A DNA stretch of 57,832 nucleotides from CAIOGI01 sp964561875 (GCA_964561875.1 CAZLQL010000004.1:1-57832); one strand, 5' to 3'; shown: positions 40,203-47,835, numbered from the stretch's first letter. Notes: generated by a model from the sequence alone, not told the origin. A program made the numbers and translations.

Positions 40203-40237
40203 AAAACCGGTCTCTCTTTGCGAGATAAGCCGGTTTT
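40203..40237 (+). terminator. repeated cassette terminator, copy 4
   Basis: Same 35-nt hairpin with one C-to-T change in the stem (CCGGT instead of CCGGC). It lowers one pair to G-U and still pairs. Confidence 0.85.
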
Positions 40238-40257
40238 GTTTTTTTCTATATAAATTA

Positions 40258-40286
40258 TTGACGGTAACTATAATTAATGATAAAGA
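40258..40286 (+). promoter_or_regulatory. promoter of the 40313 cassette
   Basis: TTGACG, 17 bp, TAAAGA. It is the weakest -10 of the cluster. Confidence 0.5.
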
Positions 40287-40312
40287 TAATACGGTAAATT
40301 GTACACAAATCT

Positions 40313-40681
40313 ATGAACAATCAAGACTTATTTGACCTATTGAAAAAGCATAGGCTACATTTTTCTACTGTATTGCACTCTTCTATCCCCCCACATAAAC
40401 CAGGTAAAATACTTTTTCTTTCAGACAATTTTTGCGTCCTTCACGTGATTGCAGACGAGGAAACACCAATCGGTGTCGACCCAAGAGAATTCGCACTTAT
40501 AGCACCAGTAGGAATTTCTGGTGTAGTAATAGAAATTGGTTTGGATTCCACCAATAAGAGATCAGCGCTCGGTGAACTTGTGGGTGATCTTGCTCGAGCC
40601 AAAACAACTCTAGTTGGCATCGATAAAATTGTCTATGTTTTAGACAGATTGGTGAGTGAAGTATCCAAGATGAGAAGATGA
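40313..40681 (+). CDS. cassette 5: hypothetical protein, paralogue of cassette 4
   Basis: 122 residues, soluble. It opens with a helix (MNNQDLFDLLKKHRLHFSTV) and then the shared GKILFLSDNFCVLHVIADE strand pair, ending in a helical basic tail (KIVYVLDRLVSEVSKMRR). Only the N-terminal 75 residues align with cassette 4. No family is recognised. It has no clear Shine-Dalgarno and stops at TGA. It is the last cassette before the convergent dnaK gene, and a shared bidirectional terminator follows. Confidence 0.65.
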   Translation: MNNQDLFDLLKKHRLHFSTVLHSSIPPHKPGKILFLSDNFCVLHVIADEETPIGVDPREFALIAPVGISGVVIEIGLDSTNKRSALGELVGDLARAKTTLVGIDKIVYVLDRLVSEVSKMRR

Positions 40682-40696
40682 CAGTCTTGTTTAATT

Positions 40697-40728
40697 AAAA
40701 AGAGGGCGCTTAGGCTCCCTCTTTTTTT
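40697..40728. terminator. bidirectional terminator between cassette 5 and dnaK
   Basis: AGAGGG(C)GC pairs with GGCTCCCTCT, flanked by A- and T-runs on both sides. Not the repeated cassette type. Confidence 0.8.
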
Positions 40729-40735
40729 TATTTAT

Positions 40736-42634
40736 TTACTTTTTCTCTTTAAACTCCGCATCTCTTACATTATCCCCTTCACCTCCTCCATTTTGTTCTC
40801 CTTTATTTTCACTTGGATTACCACCTTGTGGAGGTTGTTGATTCATATACTGACCGATCTTTTGAAGCTCACTAGATAGGGCTTCGGTAGCTGACTTTAT
40901 GGCATTTACATCACTGCCATCTTTAACCCCTTTTAATGCCCCTATTTTGTCTTCTATAGCCTTTTTTAGGTCTGCTGGAGCCTTATCGCCTGTATCTTTT
41001 AAAGCCTTTTCTGAGGTGTAAATAAGCTGTTCTGCAACGTTCTTTACTTCTACCACATCTTTCTTGGCTTTATCCTCAGCTTCATGTTTTGCAGCCTCTG
41101 ATTTCATCTTTTCAACCTCATCTTTTGATAGACCTGAGCTAGCTGTGATCTTTATACTATTTGCTTTTCCTGTTGCTTTATCTTTTGCTGTAACGCTAAG
41201 TATTCCATTTGCATCTACATCAAAACTCACTTCAACTTGTGGCATACCACGAGGACTTGGAGCTATTCCATCTAGTATAAATCTACCTAGTGATTTGTTA
41301 TCACTAGCCATCGCTCTTTCACCTTGAGTAATGTGAATTTCTACTGATGTTTGATTGTCGGCTGCAGTTGAAAATACTTGAGAACGTTGAGTTGGGACTG
41401 TTGTATTTTTTTCGATAAGTTTCGTAGCTACTCCACCAAGTGTTTCTATACTTAGTGAAAGCGGGATAACATCTAGAAGAAGCACATCTTTTACTTCTCC
41501 TCCAAGGATACCTCCTTGAATAGCAGCACCTACCGCAACCACCTCGTCGGGATTCACACCCATGTGAGGATCTTTGCCAAACATATTTTTTACAGCAGTC
41601 TGAAGCGCTGGCATACGCGTCTGACCTCCGACTAGGATAACTTCATTTATTTCACCAAGTTTAAATGGTGAAGCATCCATAGCTCTCTTTGTTATCATCA
41701 TTGCTCTATCGATAAATTCCTGGCATAGCTCTTCAAGTTTTGCACGTGTAAGTGTTACAAGAAGGTGCTTTGGACCATCTGAACCTGAAGTTATGAATGG
41801 AATATTTATATCTGTACTTACAGCTGTTGATAGTTCTATCTTCGCTTTTTCAGACGCTTCATCTAGTCTCTGTAGAGCTAGTGCATCCTTTTTTAGATCG
41901 ATACCATTTTCCTTTTGGAAAGTATCTGCAAGCCAAGAGACGATCTTTGCATCTATATCACGACCTCCTAGATGTGAGTCTCCATCAGTTGACTTTACTT
42001 CAACTACATCATCCCCTACCTCAAGTACCGATATATCAAATGTTCCTCCTCCGAAGTCGAACACTGCTATTTTTTCATCTTTCTTTTTATTGAATCCATA
42101 AGCAAGAGCAGCTGCTGTAGGTTCATTTATAATTCTTTTTACATCAAGGCCTGCAATTTTTCCAGCATCTTTTGTAGCTTGTCTCTGAGAATCGTTAAAA
42201 TATGCTGGAACTGTAATAACAGCTTCAGTTATCTTTTCACCAAGGCGAGCTTCAGCATCATTCTTCAACTTTTGAAGTATCATTGCTGATATTTCTTCTG
42301 GACGCATCCATTTTCCTCCGTAGTTTACTTCTATACCACCATTTGATGATTTTCTAACTTCAAAAGGAATATTTTTTATATCTTTTTGAACACTCTCTTC
42401 ATCAAAGTTGTGACCTATAAATCTCTTGATTTGAAATATAGTATTTTTTGGGTTAGTAACTGCTTGTCGCTTTGCTAGAAGTCCTACTAGTCTCTCACCT
42501 GTTTTTGATTGAGCGACTATAGAAGGAGTAGTTCTAGCACCTTCTGCATTTTCCAAAACCTTTGGAACACCTGCTTCCATAACAGCGACTGCGGAAAAGG
42601 TAGTTCCAAGGTCGATTCCAATTATTTTTGACAT
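40736..42634 (-). CDS. dnaK: chaperone DnaK (Hsp70)
   Basis: 632 residues, normal length. ATP-driven folding chaperone. The nucleotide-binding domain has IIGIDLGTTFSAVAVMEAGV (phosphate 1), VPAYFNDSQRQATKDAGKIA, NEPTAAALAYGF, DFGGGTFDISVLEV (phosphate 2) and VGGQTRMPAL. The linker DVLLLDVIPLSL leads to the substrate domain, and the C-terminus is rich in N, Q, G and E and ends in DAEFKEKK. dnaJ is 3.4 kb away and grpE 1.7 kb upstream; accessory cassettes fill both gaps. No CIRCE element is visible. A TAAAAT box lies near the ATG. Confidence 0.97.
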   Translation of the reverse strand: MSKIIGIDLGTTFSAVAVMEAGVPKVLENAEGARTTPSIVAQSKTGERLVGLLAKRQAVTNPKNTIFQIKRFIGHNFDEESVQKDIKNIPFEVRKSSNGGIEVNYGGKWMRPEEISAMILQKLKNDAEARLGEKITEAVITVPAYFNDSQRQATKDAGKIAGLDVKRIINEPTAAALAYGFNKKKDEKIAVFDFGGGTFDISVLEVGDDVVEVKSTDGDSHLGGRDIDAKIVSWLADTFQKENGIDLKKDALALQRLDEASEKAKIELSTAVSTDINIPFITSGSDGPKHLLVTLTRAKLEELCQEFIDRAMMITKRAMDASPFKLGEINEVILVGGQTRMPALQTAVKNMFGKDPHMGVNPDEVVAVGAAIQGGILGGEVKDVLLLDVIPLSLSIETLGGVATKLIEKNTTVPTQRSQVFSTAADNQTSVEIHITQGERAMASDNKSLGRFILDGIAPSPRGMPQVEVSFDVDANGILSVTAKDKATGKANSIKITASSGLSKDEVEKMKSEAAKHEAEDKAKKDVVEVKNVAEQLIYTSEKALKDTGDKAPADLKKAIEDKIGALKGVKDGSDVNAIKSATEALSSELQKIGQYMNQQPPQGGNPSENKGEQNGGGEGDNVRDAEFKEKK

Positions 42635-42676
42635 GTTATTTTAATTTATTTATTTTTAGCTACTGAATGATAAACA

Positions 42677-42705
42677 TTGACATATCAGTAATTTGTGATA
42701 TTCTG
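42677..42705 (+). promoter_or_regulatory. promoter of micro-membrane module A
   Basis: TTGACA at 42677-42682, 17 bp, ATTCTG. It matches the promoter of module B (43267) across the spacer: TGACATA, then TAATT-GTGATATT-TGTTTA-like words. Confidence 0.6.
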
Positions 42706-42720
42706 TTTATAGAGTTATCC

Positions 42721-42870
42721 ATGAAGAAATTTATATATGTATTTTCACTACTCTATTGGGTAGTGAGAGACATTGTTCAGAACATTGCATACCTCTATGT
42801 TGGAGGTTTTGTTACCTGGGCAATCACGGCATTGTTTTACAATGTCATTGCGGGTAAGTGGCACCTCTAA
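42721..42870 (+). CDS. micro-membrane protein A (49 residues)
   Basis: MKKFIYVFSLLYWVVRDIVQ then NIAYLYVGGFVTWAITALFY. Two hydrophobic helices with a basic start and a positive end (NVIAGKWHL). It is homologous in layout, and partly in sequence (MKKFIYVFSLLYWVV against MKILINFFSLIVLLI), to the 43311 protein. It belongs to a unit with its own promoter and a tandem-hairpin terminator. The start at 42721 lies behind the promoter. Unknown function; a small toxin or membrane stress peptide is conceivable, but nothing shows it. Confidence 0.65.
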   Translation: MKKFIYVFSLLYWVVRDIVQNIAYLYVGGFVTWAITALFYNVIAGKWHL

Positions 42871-42907
42871 GCCACCCAAGCGAGTCCAAAAGGCTCGCTT
42901 TAGTTTT
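42858..42907 (+). terminator. tandem-hairpin terminator, module A
   Basis: GTGGC-ACCTCTAA-GCCAC, then AAGCGAG...CTCGCTT followed by TAGTTTTT. The same two hairpins occur after module B. Confidence 0.8.
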
Positions 42908-43214
42908 TAGACGGTGCTCTTGTTGGTTGATTTACTAAAATAAGGTCAAAGTTGAATGGTGATACAAAAGATATAAAACTAGGTATATCTTTAAAATAAA
43001 TAGAAATTACACTTTTCTGATTATAAGGAAGGAATATAGATTGATGATCTGAATTTTCAACAGGTTTAACTAGAGGCTCGGCAGATATGATTTGTCCTTG
43101 GAAGACTCCGTCTATTTCAACAATAGTAAAACGTACTCGGATAAGTAAACCATTTTTATCCTTTACAATTCTCTCAAAAATATTGTTTAATTGTTTATTT
43201 TGAGTAGTTAACAT
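42900..43214 (-). CDS. hypothetical protein between the two micro-membrane modules
   Basis: 104 residues from ATG 43214 (MLTTQNKQLNNIFERIVKDK...). Soluble, with alternating strands (NGLLIRVRFTIVEIDGVFQG, SVISIYFKDIPSFISFVSPF). It is not recognised. TATAAT (43230-43225) ends 10 nt before the ATG and there is no Shine-Dalgarno. Its last codons lie in the sequence that is repeated downstream of module B (GGTGCTC..TT.GTTGAT..A). This indicates that a copy of this gene's end was duplicated with the module while the rest of it was not kept. Confidence 0.6.
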   Translation of the reverse strand: MLTTQNKQLNNIFERIVKDKNGLLIRVRFTIVEIDGVFQGQIISAEPLVKPVENSDHQSIFLPYNQKSVISIYFKDIPSFISFVSPFNFDLILVNQPTRAPSKN

Positions 43215-43266
43215 ATATAGCAATATTATATCAGTATTATGTTTGTTGTCTATATTTATTTATATA

Positions 43267-43295
43267 TTGACATAAATATAATTCGTGATATTGTA
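43267..43295 (+). promoter_or_regulatory. promoter of micro-membrane module B
   Basis: TTGACA, 17 bp, ATTGTA, followed by the Shine-Dalgarno GGGAGGT (43300-43306) 4 nt before ATG 43311. Confidence 0.65.
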
Positions 43296-43310
43296 TTTAG
43301 GGAGGTATTT

Positions 43311-43553
43311 ATGAAGATATTGATCAACTTCTTTTCACTCATTGTTTTACTCATCCTGATGGGTGTTGTAAATATCCTTAACAGTGTAGCTATCACAATT
43401 CTCAGTACTTGGTTTTTTCTGGGAACTATTATTTGTCTCAAACAGTTGGATGGTAGTATGTTCAAGTCTGGATTTGTATCACTGATACTTATCATACTTG
43501 GTCCATTCTCCTACCCGACCATACATGAGCTTAAGAGGAGAAATGAGTGGTAA
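43311..43553 (+). CDS. micro-membrane protein B (80 residues)
   Basis: Two hydrophobic helices (about residues 4-22 and 27-45), then a soluble tail (QLDGSMFKSGFVSLILIILG, a third hydrophobic segment, ending HELKRRNEW). The N-terminal 15 residues resemble micro-membrane protein A. It is a paralogous unit: same promoter motif, same double terminator. The Shine-Dalgarno is good here but absent in A. Function unknown. Confidence 0.68.
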   Translation: MKILINFFSLIVLLILMGVVNILNSVAITILSTWFFLGTIICLKQLDGSMFKSGFVSLILIILGPFSYPTIHELKRRNEW

Positions 43554-43568
43554 TAATATATTAAGGTA

Positions 43569-43618
43569 GGTGGCACCTATAAGCCACTCAAGCGGGTCTG
43601 AAAAGACTCGCTTTTAGT
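43569..43618 (+). terminator. tandem-hairpin terminator, module B
   Basis: GTGGC-ACCTATAA-GCCAC, then AAGCGGGTC/GACTCGCTT, then TTAGTTT. Homologous to 42858-42907. Confidence 0.8.
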
Positions 43619-43667
43619 TTGTGGAAGGTGCTCTATTAGTTGATAAATTAAACATCTAGATTAAATA

Positions 43668-43705
43668 TAAAAAGTTTGTCCGAGGAATCTTGCGATCCCC
43701 CGGAC
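43668..43705 (-). terminator. rho-independent terminator
   Basis: On the minus strand GTCCGGGGGATC pairs with GATTCCTCGGAC around GCAA, then AAACTTTTTA. It closes the 43731 gene. Confidence 0.8.
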
Positions 43706-43730
43706 GGTTTTGTAAAACATTATTTATTTT

Positions 43731-44303
43731 TCATTGAATGATATAGGGTTCAAGTTGTGTACTAAACCAATTATTGAGAATTCTTGGTGATGTCTTCACC
43801 TCCAAGCTCTCAATGTGTTTGACTGTCCCTGGAACAAGACACTTTTCGTATCCTTTCCATGATTCGTGCCAGAACCAGAAGCCTACACGGTCTTCGTCTA
43901 TAAACCTATCAGGATCTTCTTCTAATTCTTCTTGCGCAAGCTTTTCTGCGAGCTCTTGGATATAGTGACTTGCAGGTCTCCATTCTATCTCAAGCCCTTT
44001 GACTGGATCGTTTTTCGCAAACTTTCCAGTAAAGAGTTTACCCGAGTTTGCATGGAAACCGTTTGCACTAAGCCTCCCGACCGCCTGACTGAGTAGTGCT
44101 TCTGGGTCTCGTCGATTCCAGCAAGGTTCGATTTCGGTGTATATTTTCCCACCGATCTCAACCGTCACAATCGGCAAATGCACAGTGTCAAAGACACGTA
44201 TCGCCGCGTCAGTTACTGGGTCGTATTCGGCCCTAGATGGCCGACCACCCAATGTCATGTAACCATTTTTGTATACAGGTACAATTGTTTTTTGGTATTT
44301 CAT
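43731..44303 (-). CDS. hypothetical protein, foreign-looking base composition
   Basis: 190 residues, soluble, not recognised. It is rich in CGN arginine codons and is GC-richer than the neighbours (AEYDPVTDAAIRVFDTVHLP, ALLSQAVGRLSANGFHANSG). It ends with a tryptophan-rich part (VGFWFWHESWKGYEKCLVPG). Promoter TTGACT, 17 bp, TTATAT on the minus strand. A GGGAG Shine-Dalgarno lies 3 nt before the ATG. It separates the duplicated modules from grpE and is consistent with a recently acquired cassette. Confidence 0.7.
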   Translation of the reverse strand: MKYQKTIVPVYKNGYMTLGGRPSRAEYDPVTDAAIRVFDTVHLPIVTVEIGGKIYTEIEPCWNRRDPEALLSQAVGRLSANGFHANSGKLFTGKFAKNDPVKGLEIEWRPASHYIQELAEKLAQEELEEDPDRFIDEDRVGFWFWHESWKGYEKCLVPGTVKHIESLEVKTSPRILNNWFSTQLEPYIIQ

Positions 44304-44334
44304 TGCTCCCTTTTATCTATGTGCAACTTCTAAT

Positions 44335-44363
44335 ATATAAGCATAAATAGCAATAAAAGTCAA
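44335..44363 (-). promoter_or_regulatory. promoter of the 43731 gene
   Basis: On the minus strand TTGACT (44363-44358), a 17-bp spacer, TTATAT (44340-44335). Confidence 0.65.
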
Positions 44364-44380
44364 TAGTTATGTATCCTAAG

Positions 44381-44947
44381 CTAGTTTGCTTTAAACTCCC
44401 CCACCTTTACCTTTGCTGGAACTAGTATTTTTCCATTTAATTTATATCCTTTATTTACTACAGCTATTACTTTATTATCCATACTTTTATCCGTGACTAT
44501 CTCATATGAGCTTGCATCGTGTAGTGAATGGTCGAAATTTTCTCCAAGAGCCTTTATCTCTTCCAGTCCATTGTCTGCCAATGCTTTTGTAAGTTGTGAA
44601 TATATATACTCAACCCCTATTCTCCAGTTTTTATCTGCTTTTTCCCAAGCTTCTTTATTTCCCATAGCCATATCAAAACTTTGAAGAACTGGTAGTAAAT
44701 CCTCTATCATTCTTTCATTTGCGAACTTTATATATTCCTTCTTTTCTTCTTCATCTCGCTTGCGTGCATTTAGAAGATCGGCTTTAGCCCTTTGCCAACC
44801 ATTTAGATATTCTGATCTTTCAGCTAGAGCTTTTTTTAATTTTTCTTTTAAAACCTTAACTGTTTGAACAGCTGTTTCTTCGGTGACTACAGAGTCATCT
44901 ATATTTTCATCCATATCGTATTTGATTTCATTAGTTTCTTCATTCAT
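44381..44947 (-). CDS. grpE: nucleotide exchange factor GrpE
   Basis: About 188 residues from MNEETNEIKYDMDENIDDSV. GrpE releases ADP from DnaK. The long N-terminal helix (LKEKLKKALAERSEYLNGWQ with RAKADLLNARKRDEEEKKEY) forms the dimer coiled coil. The C-terminal beta-domain has NFDHSLHDASSYEIVTDKSM and VVNKGYKLNGKILVPAKVKV, the motif that contacts DnaK. It is transcribed on its own here, with TATACT 9 nt before the ATG, rather than directly ahead of dnaK. Confidence 0.93.
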   Translation of the reverse strand: MNEETNEIKYDMDENIDDSVVTEETAVQTVKVLKEKLKKALAERSEYLNGWQRAKADLLNARKRDEEEKKEYIKFANERMIEDLLPVLQSFDMAMGNKEAWEKADKNWRIGVEYIYSQLTKALADNGLEEIKALGENFDHSLHDASSYEIVTDKSMDNKVIAVVNKGYKLNGKILVPAKVKVGEFKAN

Positions 44948-45018
44948 AGTAGAAATAGTATACGTCAAAAGTGATGTTTTGCAAGTTATTTTATGTATAA
45001 AATAATAGCCAAATGGGA

Positions 45019-45330
45019 CTATATAACCTGATGTTTATGTCTAAGTTCGTGTAGTATTTTACAAGGCTCAACTATCCTAGGATCTATTATCCTATAGTGT
45101 ATATTTAGTCCCTCTCTTCTTGTTTTTACTAAGCCATTATGTCTCATCAATGCCAAATGCTGTGATAGGTTGGCCTTTGAGAGTTTTGTAACCTTCAAAA
45201 TATTTTCTACACTCATTTCTCCGAGTTTTAGTAGATTTAAAATTTCTAATCTCTTTGGGTTTGAGAATATTTTATAAATATTTGCATTTTTGTCGTAGGC
45301 TTCTTTTGGTAATGGTGATTTTAGTTTCAT
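45019..45330 (-). CDS. ArsR-family transcriptional repressor
   Basis: 103 residues from MKLKSPLPKEAYDKNANIYK. The winged helix-turn-helix spans NPKRLEILNLLKLGEMSVEN to KLSKANLSQHLALMRHNGLV, the usual ArsR/SmtB order, and it ends with a histidine-rich tail (CKILHELRHKHQVI). Residues C and H in that tail could bind metal, but the classic ArsR CxCxxC is missing. A perfect inverted repeat (CGATA-TTTG-TATCG) lies over its start site, next to TATAAT, suggesting autoregulation. It is divergent from the ribonucleotide reductase gene. Confidence 0.82.
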   Translation of the reverse strand: MKLKSPLPKEAYDKNANIYKIFSNPKRLEILNLLKLGEMSVENILKVTKLSKANLSQHLALMRHNGLVKTRREGLNIHYRIIDPRIVEPCKILHELRHKHQVI

Positions 45331-45335
45331 AATTT

Positions 45336-45355
45336 CGATATTTGTATCGATTATA
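45336..45355 (-). promoter_or_regulatory. promoter and putative autoregulatory operator of the ArsR-like gene
   Basis: TATAAT (45355-45350 on the minus strand) is immediately followed by the inverted repeat at 45349-45336, centred on the expected start site. Confidence 0.55.
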
Positions 45356-45400
45356 TCAAAAGAAAAATACTTTTCCACTTCTCACATTTAATTTGCATTG

Positions 45401-45448
45401 TTATAATCTAGTTTAGAAATTAATTAACTACTAAATAATAATAAATAT
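45401..45448 (+). promoter_or_regulatory. -10 box and leader of the ribonucleotide reductase gene
   Basis: TATAAT at 45401-45406 with about 40 nt to the ATG; no Shine-Dalgarno. It shares the 118-bp divergent spacer with the ArsR-like gene. Confidence 0.45.
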
Positions 45449-47773
45449 ATGTCACAAAAAAGGAAAAAGATTTCTGGTGTTTTAAAAGAGTCTAAAGTAA
45501 AAAATATTATTAAAAGAGATGGTACGATTGTACCCTTTAATATAGAAAAGATAGTTGATGCAATATTTAAAGCAATGTCGAGTGTTGGTGAAGGATCTAG
45601 AGAAGAAGCTCACATAGTTGCAAATAAAGTTTATGCTGATGCTCTGAGAATAACTAAGAAATATACAAACTTTATACCTACTGTAGAAGGGATACAAGAT
45701 ACAGTTGAAAAGGAACTTATACTTTCTGAATATGTAAAAACTGCAAAGTCATACATTCTTTATAGAGAAAATAGGTCAAAGATAAGAGAAGCAAAGATGC
45801 AGGTTCCACCTAGGATAAAGAAGCTTGCACAGGACAGTAAAAAGTTCTTTAAGAATTCCTTAGGTGAATTTGTCTACTACAGAACCTACTCAAGATGGAT
45901 ATCAGAAGAAGGAAGAAGAGAAACATGGATCGAAACAGTAGATAGATATGTTTCCTTTATGAAAGAAAATCTAGGAAAGAAATTGAAAGATGGTGAATAT
46001 GAAGAAATAAGAGATGCAATTTTGAATCAGGAATCTATGCCGTCCATGAGACTACTCCAATTTTCAGGTTTGCCAGCCAGAAAAACAAATGTTTGTGCAT
46101 ATAACTGTTCTTATGTAGCTCCTAGTTCATTTCAAGATTTAGCTGAGATAATGTATGTCTGTATGTGTGGTACAGGAGTGGGTTGGTCTGTTGAAAGTCA
46201 GAATGTAGAAAAATTTCCTCAAATTCAAACACAGACTGGAGAAAAAAATAAATCTCACATTGTTCCAGATAGTAAGGAAGGTTGGGCGGATACACTAGCT
46301 TATGCAATGAACATATGGGCTAAAGGTGAAGATATTGATTTTGATTATTCCCTATTACGTCCAGCTGGAGCAAGGTTAAAAACTATGGGAGGCAAATCAT
46401 CTGGACCAGAACCACTAAAAAGATTGCTTACATTTACAAGACAAAAGATGCTAAGTAGACAAGGTAGGAGACTTAGAAATATAGATGTTCACGATATCAT
46501 ATGTATGATCGGAGATTGTGTTGTGTCTGGAGGGGTGAGAAGAAGTGCAATGATATCTCTATCTGATCTTGATGATACAGATATCCGTGATGCAAAAAAG
46601 GGTGCATTTTATATAAATGAACCTCAAAGAATGCTAGCAAATAATTCTGCTGTATATATAAACAAACCCAACAATACAGAATTTATAGAGGAATGGACAG
46701 CACTTATGAAATCTGGTTCAGGTGAAAGAGGAATATTTAATAGAGGATCACTAGCCAAGACATTGCCAGAAAGAAGAATAAAAGTTCTCAGAGAGAATAA
46801 AGGATATTTTGATCCAAATGGAAACAATATAATAGGACCAATAGGTACAAATCCTTGTGGGGAAATAATACTTCAATCAAAACAGTTTTGTAACCTGTCT
46901 GAAGTGGTGGCTAGATCATATGATACCGAGAAAACTCTGATGAATAAGATCAGGATAGCTACAATTTTGGGTACTTATCAAGCAAGTTTAACCAACTTCC
47001 CTTACCTATCAAAAGAGTGGAAAGAAAACTGCCAAAAAGAATCTCTTCTTGGAGTATCTATAACGGGTCAATGGGACTCGGAGGTAGTTCGTAATCCAAA
47101 AGTACTTGCAAAACTTAAAAATGAAGCAATAAATGTAAATAAAGAGTATTCAAAGAAGTTCGGTATCAATCCATCGACATGTATTACTGCTGTTAAACCA
47201 TCTGGTACCCTTTCTCAAACTGTAGATTGTTCTTCGGGAATGCACCCAAGACATTCACCGTATTATATAAGAAGAATAAGAATATCAGGTACAGATGCAT
47301 TATTTAAAATGCTAAAGGATCAAGGAGTTCCTTATCATCCAGAAGTAGGTCAGTCAAAAGATAATGCAATGACATATGTATTGGAATTTCCTGTTAAGTC
47401 TCCGGAAGGTTCTATATATAGAAATGATATGACCGCAATCCAACAACTAGAGCATTGGAAAATGGTTAAATTAAACTATACTGAACATAATCCGTCAGTA
47501 ACTGTATCTATCGGAGAAAATGAGTGGATTGAAGTAGCAAATTGGGTATATAAAAATTGGGATATTGTAGGAGGATTATCATTCTTACCAAGAGACAATC
47601 ATGTTTATCAGCTTGCTCCCTATGAAGAAATAGATGAAAAGAAATACAATGAGCTTGCAGATAAATTGAAACATATCGACTATTCAAAGATAATTACCTA
47701 TGAAAAATCAGATGAACTAGATGTGAAGAAAGAATTGGCTTGTGCTGGAGGTGTGTGTGAGATTGCGTTATAA
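45449..47773 (+). CDS. nrdJ: adenosylcobalamin-dependent ribonucleotide reductase (class II)
   Basis: 774 residues. Converts ribonucleotides to deoxyribonucleotides with a B12-derived radical. An N-terminal ATP-cone (about residues 15-105; KNIIKRDGTIVPFNIEKIVD) regulates activity allosterically. The barrel has YYRTYSRW, RPAGARLKTMGGKSSGPEPL, NPCGEI with the active-site Cys470, CNLSEV, TAVKPSGTLSQTVD and GMHPRHSPYYIRRIRI. The redox pair at the very C-terminus is CAGGVCEIAL. This order matches the monomeric Lactobacillus-type triphosphate reductase with an added ATP-cone. No B12 synthesis gene is in the window, so the cofactor is probably scavenged. An ArsR-like regulator is divergent. Confidence 0.93.
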   Translation: MSQKRKKISGVLKESKVKNIIKRDGTIVPFNIEKIVDAIFKAMSSVGEGSREEAHIVANKVYADALRITKKYTNFIPTVEGIQDTVEKELILSEYVKTAKSYILYRENRSKIREAKMQVPPRIKKLAQDSKKFFKNSLGEFVYYRTYSRWISEEGRRETWIETVDRYVSFMKENLGKKLKDGEYEEIRDAILNQESMPSMRLLQFSGLPARKTNVCAYNCSYVAPSSFQDLAEIMYVCMCGTGVGWSVESQNVEKFPQIQTQTGEKNKSHIVPDSKEGWADTLAYAMNIWAKGEDIDFDYSLLRPAGARLKTMGGKSSGPEPLKRLLTFTRQKMLSRQGRRLRNIDVHDIICMIGDCVVSGGVRRSAMISLSDLDDTDIRDAKKGAFYINEPQRMLANNSAVYINKPNNTEFIEEWTALMKSGSGERGIFNRGSLAKTLPERRIKVLRENKGYFDPNGNNIIGPIGTNPCGEIILQSKQFCNLSEVVARSYDTEKTLMNKIRIATILGTYQASLTNFPYLSKEWKENCQKESLLGVSITGQWDSEVVRNPKVLAKLKNEAINVNKEYSKKFGINPSTCITAVKPSGTLSQTVDCSSGMHPRHSPYYIRRIRISGTDALFKMLKDQGVPYHPEVGQSKDNAMTYVLEFPVKSPEGSIYRNDMTAIQQLEHWKMVKLNYTEHNPSVTVSIGENEWIEVANWVYKNWDIVGGLSFLPRDNHVYQLAPYEEIDEKKYNELADKLKHIDYSKIITYEKSDELDVKKELACAGGVCEIAL

Positions 47774-47807
47774 AAATCATATTAAATACTAAGAATTAGT
47801 GTATAAC

Positions 47808-47835
47808 AAAAAAGCCCCGAAAGGAGCTTTTTTTG
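47808..47835. terminator. bidirectional terminator between nrdJ and rpsI
   Basis: AAAAAAGC(CCC)-GAAA-GGAGCTTTTTTT: a GNRA-type loop on a short stem with T- and A-runs either side. Confidence 0.75.

Noticed and set aside
38228..40237. CRISPR array suggested by the four copies of a 35-nt repeat
   Set aside because: Spacing is 360-930 nt with genes between, and each copy is a hairpin followed by T-rich sequence, so they are terminators.
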